The notes beneath the pieces are model-generated. The model did not search any database and was not told the origin of the DNA. It saw only the letters and a list, made by a program, of their open reading frames with translations. Shown piece by piece: positions 14,924 to 23,435 of a DNA stretch of 53,983 nt. The stretch's first letter is position 1, and each line of letters opens with the position of its first letter. A program made the position numbers and the translations under genes. The stretch is from an uncultured Eubacteriales bacterium (GTDB lineage: Bacteria; Bacillota; Clostridia; Oscillospirales; Oscillospiraceae): NCBI GenBank assembly GCA_900321275.1, contig ONVI01000010.1, forward strand, positions 1 through 53,983, given 5' to 3'.

Positions 14924-17287
14924 ATGCCAGGCTGGATCATCGTGTCAGATGCCGATAGGACCAATCTTAAAACAGCGAGTCATGTTCTCAGAAAAAACGG
15001 GATGCGTGTCAGCACCGTGACGTCGGGTCATGCGCTCCTGGACTGTATGAACGAAAACGGTACACCGGATCTGATTCTGCTGGACATGAAAATGTCCGAT
15101 ATGGATGGCTTTGAGACGCTGAAAAAGCTGCGGGAGCTTGAGGGCGGGAAGAGCGAGATCCCCGTCATTTTCCTCACCGCGGAAGAGGACGAGGAATCGG
15201 AGACCCGCGCACTGCAGCTGGGTGCGGTCGACTATATCCGCAAGCCCTTTGAGCCCGAGGTTCTGGTGAGCCGGGTGAGAAGAATCCTCGACATGCAGGA
15301 CAAAATGCACCGCTACGAACGCGACGCGCAGATCGACAGCCTGACCGGATGCCTGAACAAAAGCGCGGCTGAGGCGAAGATGGAAGAACTCTGCCGCGAG
15401 GACACCGGCTTCCTGTGCATGCTGGATCTGGATTCCTTCAAGCTGGTGAATGACCTGTGCGGTCACGATACGGGGGATCGTATTCTGCGCCTGTTTGCGC
15501 GGAATCTCCGAAAGAACATACGATCGGACGATGTCTGCGGAAGGATCGGCGGGGATGAATTTCTGATCTTCGCGCGGAATATGCAGACGGAAGACGAGCT
15601 CCGCAGTCTCTACGGGAGAATCAGTGACGATTTTACCGCCGGATATACCGAGATTCTGGGAAGCCGGATGGAGATCCCGCTGGGCGTATCTCTCGGCGCG
15701 GCGGCGGTTCCCCGTCAGGGGAGAGACTACAGCACGGTCTTCCGATTGGCGGATCAGGCGCTCGCCTCGGTGAAGAGCAACGGCAAGCACAGCTGGGAGC
15801 TCTCCGGCCGCAACGCGGCGGATGTCGATGAGCCGACCAAGGGAATGGATCTGGAGTCCATGACCACTGTCCTCGAAGAGCGGAACATCTCCCATAACGC
15901 CATGTGGATGGGCCGGGACGCGTTCATCAACATTTACCGCTATATGGTGCGCTATATGGAGCGCTATCACGGCATGGCCTATCGGGTGCTTTTCACGATC
16001 AAAACAAACGATAAATCGCATCTGGATTCCAGGGCGATCCTGATTCAGTTCCGGCAGCTGGTGCAGCATTCATTGCGAAACAGCGACGTGATGATGGAGG
16101 TCGGGGACGACCGGCTGTTTCTCCTGCTTCCGGAGGCGCATGATTATGACATTAACCGTGTGGTCTCCCGCCTGCTGAAGCAGTGGGAGAAGACGGAACT
16201 CGGAAATCTGGCGATCATCAGCTATGAGACCGGCCGGGTACATCTGAACAGAAACGATCCCGCAGCGGCTGCGGATTCCGGCTGCCATGTTGCGATCGTC
16301 GACGATGACGAGGTCGACCTGAAAACGGCTGAGAACATCCTCAGCAAAGAAAAAATACAGGTCTCGGCCATGAAATCCGGGGCGGCTCTGCTGGACTATC
16401 TGGAGAGCAGCAAGCCGGATCTGATCTTGCTGGATATCCATATGCCGGAATTGGACGGCTTTGAGACCATGCGCAGGCTGAAGGCGCAGATGAAGCCGGA
16501 CGGCGATATCCCCGTGATCTTCCTTGCCGACGATGAAAATCGGGAAACCGAAATCGAGGCGCTGCGTCTCGGGGCGATGGAGCTGATCCGAAAGCCGCTC
16601 ATCCCGGAGCTGCTGACGCTTCGCGTCCGCCATACGATTGAGCTTGTCCGTCTCCAGCGGAATCTGTACGACGAGATCAACAAAAAAACACGGGAAAACC
16701 AGACGCTCTCTCTGCGCGTGGTGCAGACGCTGGCGGAGGCCATCGACGCGAAGAATACCTATACCGACGGTCATTCCGGGCGCGTGGCAAAATATGCCAG
16801 AGAGATCGCAAGGCGCGCCGGGCATGACATAGACCGCCAGGATTCCGTTTACCTGATCGGCCTGCTGCATGACGTCGGAATGATCGGCGTGGCCGACTAC
16901 ATCATCAATAAGCCCGGCCGGCTGACCGCCGAGGAGTATGACGCCGTCAAGACGCACCCCGTCACGGGCGCGCGGATTCTGCTGAATATCCAGGAGCGGC
17001 CGGAGCTGGCAGTCGGCGCCAGATGGCATCATGAGCGCTATGACGGCAGCGGCTACCCCGACGGGCTTGCGGGGAAGCAAATCCCCGAGGCGGCGCGCAT
17101 CATCGCAGTTGCCGACGCGTACGACGCGATGACCAGCAGCCGGAGCTATCGCAGCGCCCTCACGCAGGAGGCCGTTCGCAAGGAAATTGAGAAAAGCCGC
17201 GGTACTCAGTTCGATCCGGCGTTTGCCGACATTATGCTCGGCATGATTGCGGAAGATTCGGACTATTTGATGAGAGAACTGCCATAA
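14924..17287 (+). CDS. REC-GGDEF-REC-HD-GYP cyclic-di-GMP turnover protein
   Basis: 787-residue soluble signalling protein. Order: receiver 1 (residues ~1-120, phosphoacceptor Asp54 in LLDMKMSDMDG); GGDEF diguanylate cyclase domain (~135-300, intact GGDEF at 209-213 after YRC-like CGRI); a second region of ~140 residues (~310-445) resembling a degenerate GGDEF fold (VMMEVGDDRLFLLLPEA); receiver 2 (~460-580, Asp504 in LLDIHMPELDGFE); HD-GYP phosphodiesterase (~605-780, His649-Asp650 in LLHDVGMIG and GYP at 710-712). Both c-di-GMP synthesis and breakdown are therefore possible in one protein, controlled by two phosphorylation inputs. The start is the ATG at 14924 after AAGGGGAAG; a GTG at 14891 is an alternative. 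No cognate kinase is adjacent. Confidence 0.9.
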   Translation: MPGWIIVSDADRTNLKTASHVLRKNGMRVSTVTSGHALLDCMNENGTPDLILLDMKMSDMDGFETLKKLRELEGGKSEIPVIFLTAEEDEESETRALQLGAVDYIRKPFEPEVLVSRVRRILDMQDKMHRYERDAQIDSLTGCLNKSAAEAKMEELCREDTGFLCMLDLDSFKLVNDLCGHDTGDRILRLFARNLRKNIRSDDVCGRIGGDEFLIFARNMQTEDELRSLYGRISDDFTAGYTEILGSRMEIPLGVSLGAAAVPRQGRDYSTVFRLADQALASVKSNGKHSWELSGRNAADVDEPTKGMDLESMTTVLEERNISHNAMWMGRDAFINIYRYMVRYMERYHGMAYRVLFTIKTNDKSHLDSRAILIQFRQLVQHSLRNSDVMMEVGDDRLFLLLPEAHDYDINRVVSRLLKQWEKTELGNLAIISYETGRVHLNRNDPAAAADSGCHVAIVDDDEVDLKTAENILSKEKIQVSAMKSGAALLDYLESSKPDLILLDIHMPELDGFETMRRLKAQMKPDGDIPVIFLADDENRETEIEALRLGAMELIRKPLIPELLTLRVRHTIELVRLQRNLYDEINKKTRENQTLSLRVVQTLAEAIDAKNTYTDGHSGRVAKYAREIARRAGHDIDRQDSVYLIGLLHDVGMIGVADYIINKPGRLTAEEYDAVKTHPVTGARILLNIQERPELAVGARWHHERYDGSGYPDGLAGKQIPEAARIIAVADAYDAMTSSRSYRSALTQEAVRKEIEKSRGTQFDPAFADIMLGMIAEDSDYLMRELP

Positions 17288-17405
17288 GATCCCAATACAT
17301 TGTGCAAAATTCCCGGCCAGGACCGTGCCGGGCGGACGTTCCTGAGCAGAGCGCGCGCTTTCCCGCGTTTTAAGTCTGTTTTCCGCTTTTTCCCGTCTGC
17401 ACGCC

Positions 17406-17435
17406 TTGACATTGGGACGCGCGTGTGATTAAATA
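17406..17435 (+). promoter_or_regulatory. Promoter of the small secreted protein gene
   Basis: Consensus TTGACA at 17406-17411 and TAAATA at 17430-17435 with an 18-base spacer, 48 bases before the start codon. Confidence 0.7.
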
Positions 17436-17482
17436 CTACATATAGGGATATGATGTTCTCGACATCAAAAGGGGGACTTGTC

Positions 17483-17950
17483 ATGTGCGCGTATAAATAC
17501 ACAGGGAAAAGGGCTTCCCGGGTTCTGCTCCGGCTTCTTTCGCTGTGCCTGATTCTGGTTCTGGTCTTCGGGGCTGTCGCGCCTGCCGGCTTTGCCGTCA
17601 TGCCCACGCGCGGCGATATGCTGCGCTACATTCCGGTCGTCGTGTCTGTGGACGTAAACAACGTTGTGGTCTACGGATACTTTACGAATCTGAATCCCGA
17701 CTGCACAGTCTCCAACTTCCGGGATTTTGAGCTGGCTGTCTTCATGGACAACACGCTGATTGCTTCCGGCACCTTCGGCACACTGAAGCCGTTTACGATC
17801 CCGGCAGAGGGCGCCCTGAACTATAACTTCGAGTTCCCCGGCAGAAACGGTCTTTATCCCGGAACCTATATCTGTGAGGACGACGACGTTGCGATCATGT
17901 CCTGCACCTTCGATTACAGCGAGCTGCTTTATAAGCCCAGCATCAAGTAA
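17483..17950 (+). CDS. Small secreted beta-sandwich-like protein
   Basis: 155 residues with a clear signal peptide (KRASRVLLRLL, then LCLILVLVFGAVAPAGFA). The mature ~115 residues read as alternating beta strands (VVVSVDVNNVVVYGYFTN, FELAVFMDNTLIASG, YNFEFPGRNGLYPGTY) with a few cysteines, like an Ig- or SLAP-like extracellular module. I do not recognise a named family with certainty. There is no LPxTG or NPxTN sorting signal, so it is probably released or held by other proteins. It has its own promoter and terminator and stands just before two sortase genes on the same strand, which suggests a cell-surface role. The start at 17483 follows AGGGGGA. Confidence 0.7.
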   Translation: MCAYKYTGKRASRVLLRLLSLCLILVLVFGAVAPAGFAVMPTRGDMLRYIPVVVSVDVNNVVVYGYFTNLNPDCTVSNFRDFELAVFMDNTLIASGTFGTLKPFTIPAEGALNYNFEFPGRNGLYPGTYICEDDDVAIMSCTFDYSELLYKPSIK

Positions 17951-17974
17951 TTCTTTCTGCACGATCTTTCAGTT

Positions 17975-18011
17975 TTCCCCGGGGTTCGATAACGCCCCGG
18001 GGAACTTTTTT
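17975..18011 (+). terminator. Intrinsic terminator
   Basis: 10-bp GC-rich stem TTCCCCGGGG / CCCCGGGGAA with a 10-base loop, then C and six Ts. Confidence 0.9.
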
Positions 18012-18057
18012 ACCTGCACATGCGTCTGCATGAGGGAACCGAAAAGGAGAACCGACC

Positions 18058-18885
18058 ATGAAAAAACCTGTGAAACATAAAACCTTTCTTTTGACGATGC
18101 TCTGCTTCTGCATCCTCTTTGCGTGCGCCTCTGTCGCGGTGATCGTGCTGGATATGCGCGGCCTTCTCATTCCCACCGCCTCGGCGGAGCCGACCCCGAT
18201 TCCCACCGCTGTGCCGACACCGACGCCGTCTCCTTCTCCGACGCCCACACCGACCCCGATCCCGACGCCCACACCGACGCCCTACGATCCGCCGGAGGAA
18301 CTGCTTGCCGCCGTGGAGGTCAATCCCCATGTCATCGGCTGGCTGGAGATTCCCGAAACGGATATCCGCTATCCCATTCTCCTGCATCCCACGGAGGATA
18401 ATCACTACCTGAATATCACCATCGACGGCGGATACGGCTATCCGGGCTCCGTCTACACCAACAAAATGGAGGGGAAGGATTTCGACACCTTCAATACCGT
18501 GCTCTACGGCCACAATATGGCGGACGGCACCTATTTCGGCAGCCTGAAAAACTACCACGACAAAGATTTCCTGGACAGGCACCGGGAGATCGATATCTAT
18601 ACCCCGACCGAAAAGCACAGCTACGATGTGTTCGCGGTGGTGACCTATGACGACCGCTATATCACCGACATGTATGACGATAAAAAGGAGGACGACCGCA
18701 CGGCCTATCTGCGCTCTCTCGAGGACTTCGGCGCGGAGATCTCCGATATCGACAGGCTCACAAAAGAGGGACGTATCCTGACGCTCTCCACCTGCATCGG
18801 CGGGATGCCGTACAATCGCCTGCTCATCGTCGCGGCCGAGCGGACGCCCGATATGCCCGTGAGCGGCGCACCGGCAAAAAATTAG
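18058..18885 (+). CDS. Class B-like sortase with proline/threonine-rich stalk
   Basis: 275-residue membrane-anchored transpeptidase that cleaves sorting signals and joins proteins to the wall or to each other. Residues ~9-31 are a signal anchor; residues ~45-78 are a threonine-proline repeat stalk (PTPTPSPSPTPTP). The sortase fold follows with His152 in YGHNM, Cys246 in LTLSTC and Arg254 in NRLLIVAAE; the catalytic set is complete. The insertion between His and Cys and the LxxPGSVYTNKMEG segment fit class B. No sorting-signal substrate is encoded nearby. A second sortase follows 123 bases downstream and is ~50% alike in the catalytic domain, so the pair arose by duplication. Confidence 0.9.
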   Translation: MKKPVKHKTFLLTMLCFCILFACASVAVIVLDMRGLLIPTASAEPTPIPTAVPTPTPSPSPTPTPTPIPTPTPTPYDPPEELLAAVEVNPHVIGWLEIPETDIRYPILLHPTEDNHYLNITIDGGYGYPGSVYTNKMEGKDFDTFNTVLYGHNMADGTYFGSLKNYHDKDFLDRHREIDIYTPTEKHSYDVFAVVTYDDRYITDMYDDKKEDDRTAYLRSLEDFGAEISDIDRLTKEGRILTLSTCIGGMPYNRLLIVAAERTPDMPVSGAPAKN

Positions 18886-18937
18886 TGATAATTTTTTGAA
18901 AATTTTTTGTAACCCTATCGCAATTTTTAAAAGGCTG

Positions 18938-18946
18938 TGTTATAAT
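18938..18946 (+). promoter_or_regulatory. Extended -10 promoter of the second sortase gene
   Basis: TGT followed by TATAAT (18941-18946), 63 bases before the start codon, in an A/T-rich stretch. No clear -35. Confidence 0.55.
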
Positions 18947-19008
18947 ATTTCCAAAGGTATCTCAAGCCCCGCGCAAAAGCGGGAAAATACAGGGAGAACG
19001 GAGGAAGT

Positions 19009-19719
19009 ATGAACAACAAGCCTGAAAGAAATTCACTGCAAAATGCGATTGCCGTACTGTGCGCGTTCATGATGTGCCTCTCAGTGCTGGCAAGCCCCGC
19101 GTTCGCCCTGAAGGCCCACGCGGAACCGAACGACTACCAGCCGCCGCTGGCGCTGAAAACCCTCTGGGAGCAGAACCATCATGTGATTGGCGGCCTGTTC
19201 ATCCCCGGCACCACGGTCTGCTATCCCATCCTGCAGCACCCCAGCATCGACGATTATTACCTCAACGTCTGTCTCGACGGGACGGAGGGGCTGCCCGGCT
19301 CGATCTACACCAACAAGGTTGAGGGGCAGAACTTCAACACCTTCAATACGGTCATCTACGGCCACAACATGCGTGACGGCAGCTACTTCGGGAGCCTCAG
19401 GCTTTTCCGCGATCCGGACTATCTGAGCGATCACCGGGAGATTTACGTCTTCGGCGCCGACGCCATGCACATCTACGAGATCTTCGCAGTGGCGATTTAC
19501 ACGGACGAGCGCATCACCGATTATTTCCCCGATGAGCTGGTCGAATACCGCATGGCCTTTCTGCAGTCCCTGCAGAGCGACAGCCTTGAAGACTCGATCC
19601 TTCTGACGGATGTGCCGGTCGATCCCAATAACGGCCACATTCTCACGCTGTCTACCTGCATCACCGACATGCCGAACAACCGCCTGCTCATCGTCGCGGC
19701 GGAAAAGGCACAGCAATGA
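19009..19719 (+). CDS. Class B-like sortase, second copy
   Basis: 236 residues with a signal peptide (VLCAFMMCLSVLASPAFALKAHA) but without the Thr-Pro stalk of its neighbour. The catalytic set is His119 (YGHNM), Cys217 (LTLSTC) and Arg225 (NRLLIVAAE). The SIYTNKVEGQNFNTFNTVIYGHN segment, quoted here in part, is nearly the same as in the upstream sortase. It could act on the same or a different surface protein. If the signal peptide is cleaved, the enzyme would be secreted, which would be unusual; it is more likely an uncleaved anchor. RBS GGAGG, ATG at 19009. Confidence 0.88.
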   Translation: MNNKPERNSLQNAIAVLCAFMMCLSVLASPAFALKAHAEPNDYQPPLALKTLWEQNHHVIGGLFIPGTTVCYPILQHPSIDDYYLNVCLDGTEGLPGSIYTNKVEGQNFNTFNTVIYGHNMRDGSYFGSLRLFRDPDYLSDHREIYVFGADAMHIYEIFAVAIYTDERITDYFPDELVEYRMAFLQSLQSDSLEDSILLTDVPVDPNNGHILTLSTCITDMPNNRLLIVAAEKAQQ

Positions 19720-19754
19720 CTTCAAGAAAATCTGACGGATTTATGAAAAAATAA

Positions 19755-19812
19755 GCCATCCCTCATCGGAGCCCTGACGCGTCTGCGGGCTTGCGTGAAG
19801 GATGGCTTTTTG
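19755..19812. terminator. Bidirectional terminator between sortase and HIT genes
   Basis: Outer stem AGCCATCC (19755-19762) with GGATGGCT (19801-19808), with a second stem AGCCC / GGGCT inside. An A run precedes and a T run follows, so it serves both convergent genes. Confidence 0.7.
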
Positions 19813-19825
19813 ATTGTCCGGTATA

Positions 19826-20272
19826 TTACAGCGCGGCTTTGATTTTCTCGATCATGTCGGCATATTCCGCGTCGGTGAGGAAGACCTTGCCGGGGTTCAT
19901 GGCGAAGACGCCGCCCCACTCAAAGCCGTCGCGGTATTTGGGAACCAGGTGCATGTGCAGGTGGCAGCCCGTGTCGCCGTAGGCGCCGTAGTTGAGCTTC
20001 TCCGGTCGGAAAACCTTGTGGATGGCCTTGGCTGCGCGGTTAATGTCGGCGAAGAAGGCGTCGCGCTCCTCGTCGGAGATGTCAATGATCTCGCTGACGT
20101 GGTCCTTATAGGCCACGATGCAGCGGCCGGGGTGGCTCTGCTCCTTGAACAGGATGAGCTGGCTGACGGAGAGGTCGCAGATTTTAATGCCGAAAGCCGA
20201 GAGCAGCTCCCCGCCCATGCAGTAGCCGCATGCCTCACGCGGGGCGGCAGCCTGTCTTTCTTCCAGTGTCAT
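19826..20272 (-). CDS. HIT family nucleotide hydrolase/transferase
   Basis: 148-residue cytoplasmic HIT protein, of the type that hydrolyses nucleoside phosphoramidates or adenylated by-products such as acyl- or aminoacyl-AMP. The catalytic triad HLHMH lies at 104-108 in CHLHMHLVPKY; SHPGRCIVAYKDHV and a C-x2-C pair (CGYC, 15-18) near the N-terminus are as in bacterial Hint-like proteins. It is the last gene of the leftward operon headed by an acyl-AMP ligase, 18 bases after the hypA-like gene. A role in clearing abortive acyl-AMP is an attractive inference but is not shown by the sequence. RBS AAAGGA. Confidence 0.85.
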   Translation of the reverse strand: MTLEERQAAAPREACGYCMGGELLSAFGIKICDLSVSQLILFKEQSHPGRCIVAYKDHVSEIIDISDEERDAFFADINRAAKAIHKVFRPEKLNYGAYGDTGCHLHMHLVPKYRDGFEWGGVFAMNPGKVFLTDAEYADMIEKIKAAL

Positions 20273-20290
20273 GTTACATCTTTCCTTTCT

Positions 20291-20632
20291 TTAATCGGCT
20301 TCGATCTCCTTGATCGTCAAATCCGTGCCGGTCAGCGGTGTAAGCCTCCGCCCTGCGCATTTGGGGCACCAGAGCTTTTCCAGATCGGCGCTGAACTCAT
20401 GTCCGCAGTCCTCGCAGCGGGCAAGGCCGTTGATGGTCTCAATCGCAAGCTCCGTATCCTGATAGGGCGTGCCGTCGATAACGGCCTGCCAGCAGTCCGT
20501 GAGAAAGCGCGGTACCACGCCCGACAGCATGCCCACCTCGAGCGTAACCTTGTGGACGACGGTCAGCTGTTCTTCCCTGGCGATGCTGTCCACGGTTTTG
20601 AGGATGGCATCGCAGATCCCAAGCTCGTGCAT
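20291..20632 (-). CDS. hypA: HypA-like nickel/zinc metallochaperone
   Basis: 113 residues, full length for HypA. It starts MHELGICDAIL, with the N-terminal Met-His-Glu that binds nickel in characterised HypA, and has two zinc-site pairs (C-x2-C in LARCEDCG and LWCPKCA) and the final LTIKEIE. In known systems HypA delivers nickel to [NiFe] hydrogenase or urease. No hydrogenase, urease or other hyp gene is in this window. The start overlaps the stop of the large flavoprotein gene by one base (TAATG), so its expression is coupled to that Fe-S protein. A scaffold or metal-insertion role for that protein is conjecture. Confidence 0.85.
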   Translation of the reverse strand: MHELGICDAILKTVDSIAREEQLTVVHKVTLEVGMLSGVVPRFLTDCWQAVIDGTPYQDTELAIETINGLARCEDCGHEFSADLEKLWCPKCAGRRLTPLTGTDLTIKEIEAD

Positions 20633-23310
20633 TACTTTTTGATATTGTTGCGGATGATCTTGCCGGTGCGCTTGACAAGACCCTCGGCAACCTTAATGGG
20701 CATGGTCTCAAAGGCGCCGGCGTGCCAGTCGCGCACCTTTCTGAGCCTGATGGCGTCGAACTTGCATTTGGTGGTGCACAGGCCGCAGCCGATGCAGAGG
20801 TATTCGTCCACCTTCGTCGCGCCGCAGCCCAGGCAGCGGGCGCACTCTTTGCGAACCTGCTCCTCGGTGAAGGTCTGGCGCGCATCGGAGAAGGTCTTCG
20901 CCTTTGTCTCATTGTAGCCCGGCTCCTGCCGTCTGGCGGTGTCGAAGCTGCCGAGTGTGACCAGCGCGTGCTGCTTGTCCAATTCGCGGTAGATGCGGCG
21001 GTCGCGCCCCATGGTGAGAGTCTGGCCCGGATGGACAAAGCGGTGCAGGGAGATGGCAGCCTCCTTGCCCGCGGCGATCGCGTCGATGGCAAACTTCGGC
21101 CCGGTGAACACATCGCCGCCGACGAAGATATCGGGCTCGCCGCTCTGGCAGGTCAGCTCGTTTGCCTCAGCGGTGCCGTTCTTCCGCTTCTGCAGCGCGC
21201 CGACGTCCAGCCCGCCCCAGTCGACCTGCTGGCCGATGGCGGAGATGACGCTGTCCACGTCGATGAATTCATACTTCCCGGTGCCGACGGGCTTGCGGCG
21301 GCCCTTCTCGTCGGGGGCGCCGAGATCCATGACCTCGACCATGATCTGTTTGACCTTGCCGTCCTTGCCGATGATTTCGGCGGGCGAGACGAGGTAGCGG
21401 AACTTCACGCCCTCTTTGACGGCCTCTTTCACTTCGTCGGGATCGGCGGGCAGCTCGGCCTCGGTGCGGCGGTAGAGGACTGTGGTCTCCGCGCCGAGCC
21501 TGACGGCGGTTCTGCACACGTCCATCGCCACATTGCCGCCGCCGATGACGGCGCAGCGCTTGCCGATGTCCGGTCTCTCGCCGAGATTCACGCAGCGCAG
21601 GAATTCCACGCCGCCGTATACGCCATCCAGATCCTCGCCCTTGATCTTGAGCGGGGCGGATTTCTGCGCGCCGATGGCGAGATAAAAGCCCTTGTAGCCC
21701 TCGTCGCGGAGCTGCCGGATCGTGATGTCCCTGCCGACCTCGACGCCGCATTTGAACTCCACGCCCATCTCCTTGAGAATGTCGATCTCGGCGTTGAGCA
21801 CGTCCTTTTCCAGACGGAAGTTCGGAATGCCCAGCACCAGCATGCCGCCCGGAACCGGGTTCCTGTCAAAGACCGTGACGGGATAGCCCTTGTTGGCAAG
21901 ATAGTAGGCGCAGCTCATGCCCGCAGGGCCCGCGCCGATGACGGCGATCTTTTCCTCGTAGGGTCTGCCGATCTGATTGACCATCTTGGGGATGTAGCGG
22001 GTTTCCTCGTTCAGATCGTGGTCGGCGATGAAACGCTTGACCTCGTCGATGGCGACGGCCTCGTCGATGCCGCCGCGGGTGCACTCGGCCTCGCAGCGCT
22101 TGTTGCAGATGCGGCCGCAGACGGCGGGGAAGGGGTTCTCCTTCTTGATGAGCTCCAGCGCGTCGGTGTAGCGCCCCTGCGCGGCGAGCTTCAGATAGCC
22201 CTGTACGGCGATGTGCGCGGGACATGCGGTCTTGCACGGCGCGGTGCCTGTGGGCAGCACGTCCTCGCGGTTCTCGCGGTAGTCGGGATTGAAAGCGTTT
22301 TTGAAGTTGAAGGTGTTGACGATGGAGGCGTACTCCGGCACCGGCAATTCCTCGGAAGAGCAGAGCTTCTGGCCGAGCTTGAGGGCGTTTGCGGGGCAGT
22401 TTTCCACGCACTGGGCGCAGGCCACGCACTTGGCCTCGTCCACCTCCGCCACGAAGTTGGAGCGAATGGCGTCGCGCGCGCCGAACATCAGCCCCGCGCG
22501 CAGGCCGAAGCAGGCGCAGGAGCAGCAGTTGCAGATCGCGGCGGAGTCGCCCGCCTCCTCAATGTTGGGGATATCGTGCATGAAGCCGTTTTCCTCGGCA
22601 CGATGGATGATCTCCAAGGCCTCTTCCTTCGTGATCTCCCGTGCGCGGCCGGAGCGGATATAGTGTTCCGCGCCCTTGCCCATCTGGATGCACATCTCCT
22701 GATCGAGATGGCCGCAGCCGTCGTTGATGCTGGTGCGCGAGGCACGGCAGGAGCAGGGAGAGACGGAGAAGCGATCATACTTGTCCAGGTAATAGCTGAG
22801 CTTTTCATAGGGGCTGACGCCGGGGATGTCCTTGATGGCGCTCTCCACCGGGATGACGCGCATGAGACCGTAGCCGTCGGGCAGGATGGGACCCATGGAC
22901 TGCATGCGCAGGCGCGTGTACTCCTCAAACGCGCGGCCGATTTCGGGATGGGCGGTCATCAGGGGGACGTTGTTGACCATCATTTCGAGGATGCCGGGGG
23001 CGAAGATCTGCATGAAGTAGACGTCCTCGCCGTCCTTCTCGCTGTAGGTGCGGCGGAACACGCCGTAGTAGACGAGATTGTCCAGCGAGGGCATGATTTC
23101 CTCCACGCTCTTGCCGACCTTCCTGGCGAGCCATCCGGCGGTGCGCTCCTTGCGCAAGCCCGCGGCGATGGCGATATCGGCCTCGTCGTCGCTGACGATA
23201 TCCGCGAGACTGTAATATTCGGGGGCATTCTCGTCGATCTTGTTCACGACGCCGGAAATGCCGCCGATGACATGACAGAGCTTGACGATTTTCGGTCTCA
23301 GATGTGCCAT
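20632..23310 (-). CDS. Multidomain Fe-S/FAD NADPH oxidoreductase (GltD/NfnB-like core)
   Basis: 892 residues. N-terminal third: a winged-helix-like segment (~45-110) and a cysteine-rich zone (PCSCRAS at 186-191, CGHLDQEMC, CNCCSCAC near 260-267), then a 4Fe-4S motif C-x2-C-x2-C-x3-C at 295-305. The middle (~355-790) is the glutamate-synthase small-subunit type: CKTACPAHI, CGRICNKRCEAEC, an FAD-binding GAGPAGMS (459-466), VPGGMLVLGIPNFRL, and a second Rossmann site GGGNVAMD with YRRTEAELPA for NAD(P)H. The C-terminus has ARCLGCG and a CIGCGLCTTKC cluster. Such proteins pass electrons between NADPH and ferredoxin-like carriers. It lies 125 bases after the thioesterase gene, with a repeat between. 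RBS AAAGGAGAG. Confidence 0.88.
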   Translation of the reverse strand: MAHLRPKIVKLCHVIGGISGVVNKIDENAPEYYSLADIVSDDEADIAIAAGLRKERTAGWLARKVGKSVEEIMPSLDNLVYYGVFRRTYSEKDGEDVYFMQIFAPGILEMMVNNVPLMTAHPEIGRAFEEYTRLRMQSMGPILPDGYGLMRVIPVESAIKDIPGVSPYEKLSYYLDKYDRFSVSPCSCRASRTSINDGCGHLDQEMCIQMGKGAEHYIRSGRAREITKEEALEIIHRAEENGFMHDIPNIEEAGDSAAICNCCSCACFGLRAGLMFGARDAIRSNFVAEVDEAKCVACAQCVENCPANALKLGQKLCSSEELPVPEYASIVNTFNFKNAFNPDYRENREDVLPTGTAPCKTACPAHIAVQGYLKLAAQGRYTDALELIKKENPFPAVCGRICNKRCEAECTRGGIDEAVAIDEVKRFIADHDLNEETRYIPKMVNQIGRPYEEKIAVIGAGPAGMSCAYYLANKGYPVTVFDRNPVPGGMLVLGIPNFRLEKDVLNAEIDILKEMGVEFKCGVEVGRDITIRQLRDEGYKGFYLAIGAQKSAPLKIKGEDLDGVYGGVEFLRCVNLGERPDIGKRCAVIGGGNVAMDVCRTAVRLGAETTVLYRRTEAELPADPDEVKEAVKEGVKFRYLVSPAEIIGKDGKVKQIMVEVMDLGAPDEKGRRKPVGTGKYEFIDVDSVISAIGQQVDWGGLDVGALQKRKNGTAEANELTCQSGEPDIFVGGDVFTGPKFAIDAIAAGKEAAISLHRFVHPGQTLTMGRDRRIYRELDKQHALVTLGSFDTARRQEPGYNETKAKTFSDARQTFTEEQVRKECARCLGCGATKVDEYLCIGCGLCTTKCKFDAIRLRKVRDWHAGAFETMPIKVAEGLVKRTGKIIRNNIKK

Positions 23311-23342
23311 TGATTTCTCTCCTTTATGTATGACATTGCATC

Positions 23343-23422
23343 GCAGGGGTCGATCCTCTGATCGACCCGAATCTTTGAAAGCGGTATAGAATCGGCGGGC
23401 CGATGAGGGCGTCGGCCCCTGC
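23343..23422. repeat. GTAGGGG-type interspersed repeat, copy A
   Basis: 80 bp bounded by GCAGGGG and CCCCTGC, with the halves GGTCGAT...ATCGACC and GGGCCGATG...GTCGGCCC. Same architecture at 30262, 35596 and 51981. It sits between the thioesterase and flavoprotein genes. Confidence 0.75.
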
Positions 23423-23435
23423 GGAACGCTATCAA

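Noticed and set aside
20722-23313. An 863-codon open frame on the plus strand opposite the large flavoprotein gene
   Set aside because: It mirrors a clearly conserved minus-strand gene in GC-rich DNA. Its translation is a low-complexity Asp/His/Ala/Leu string with no family resemblance and no ribosome site.
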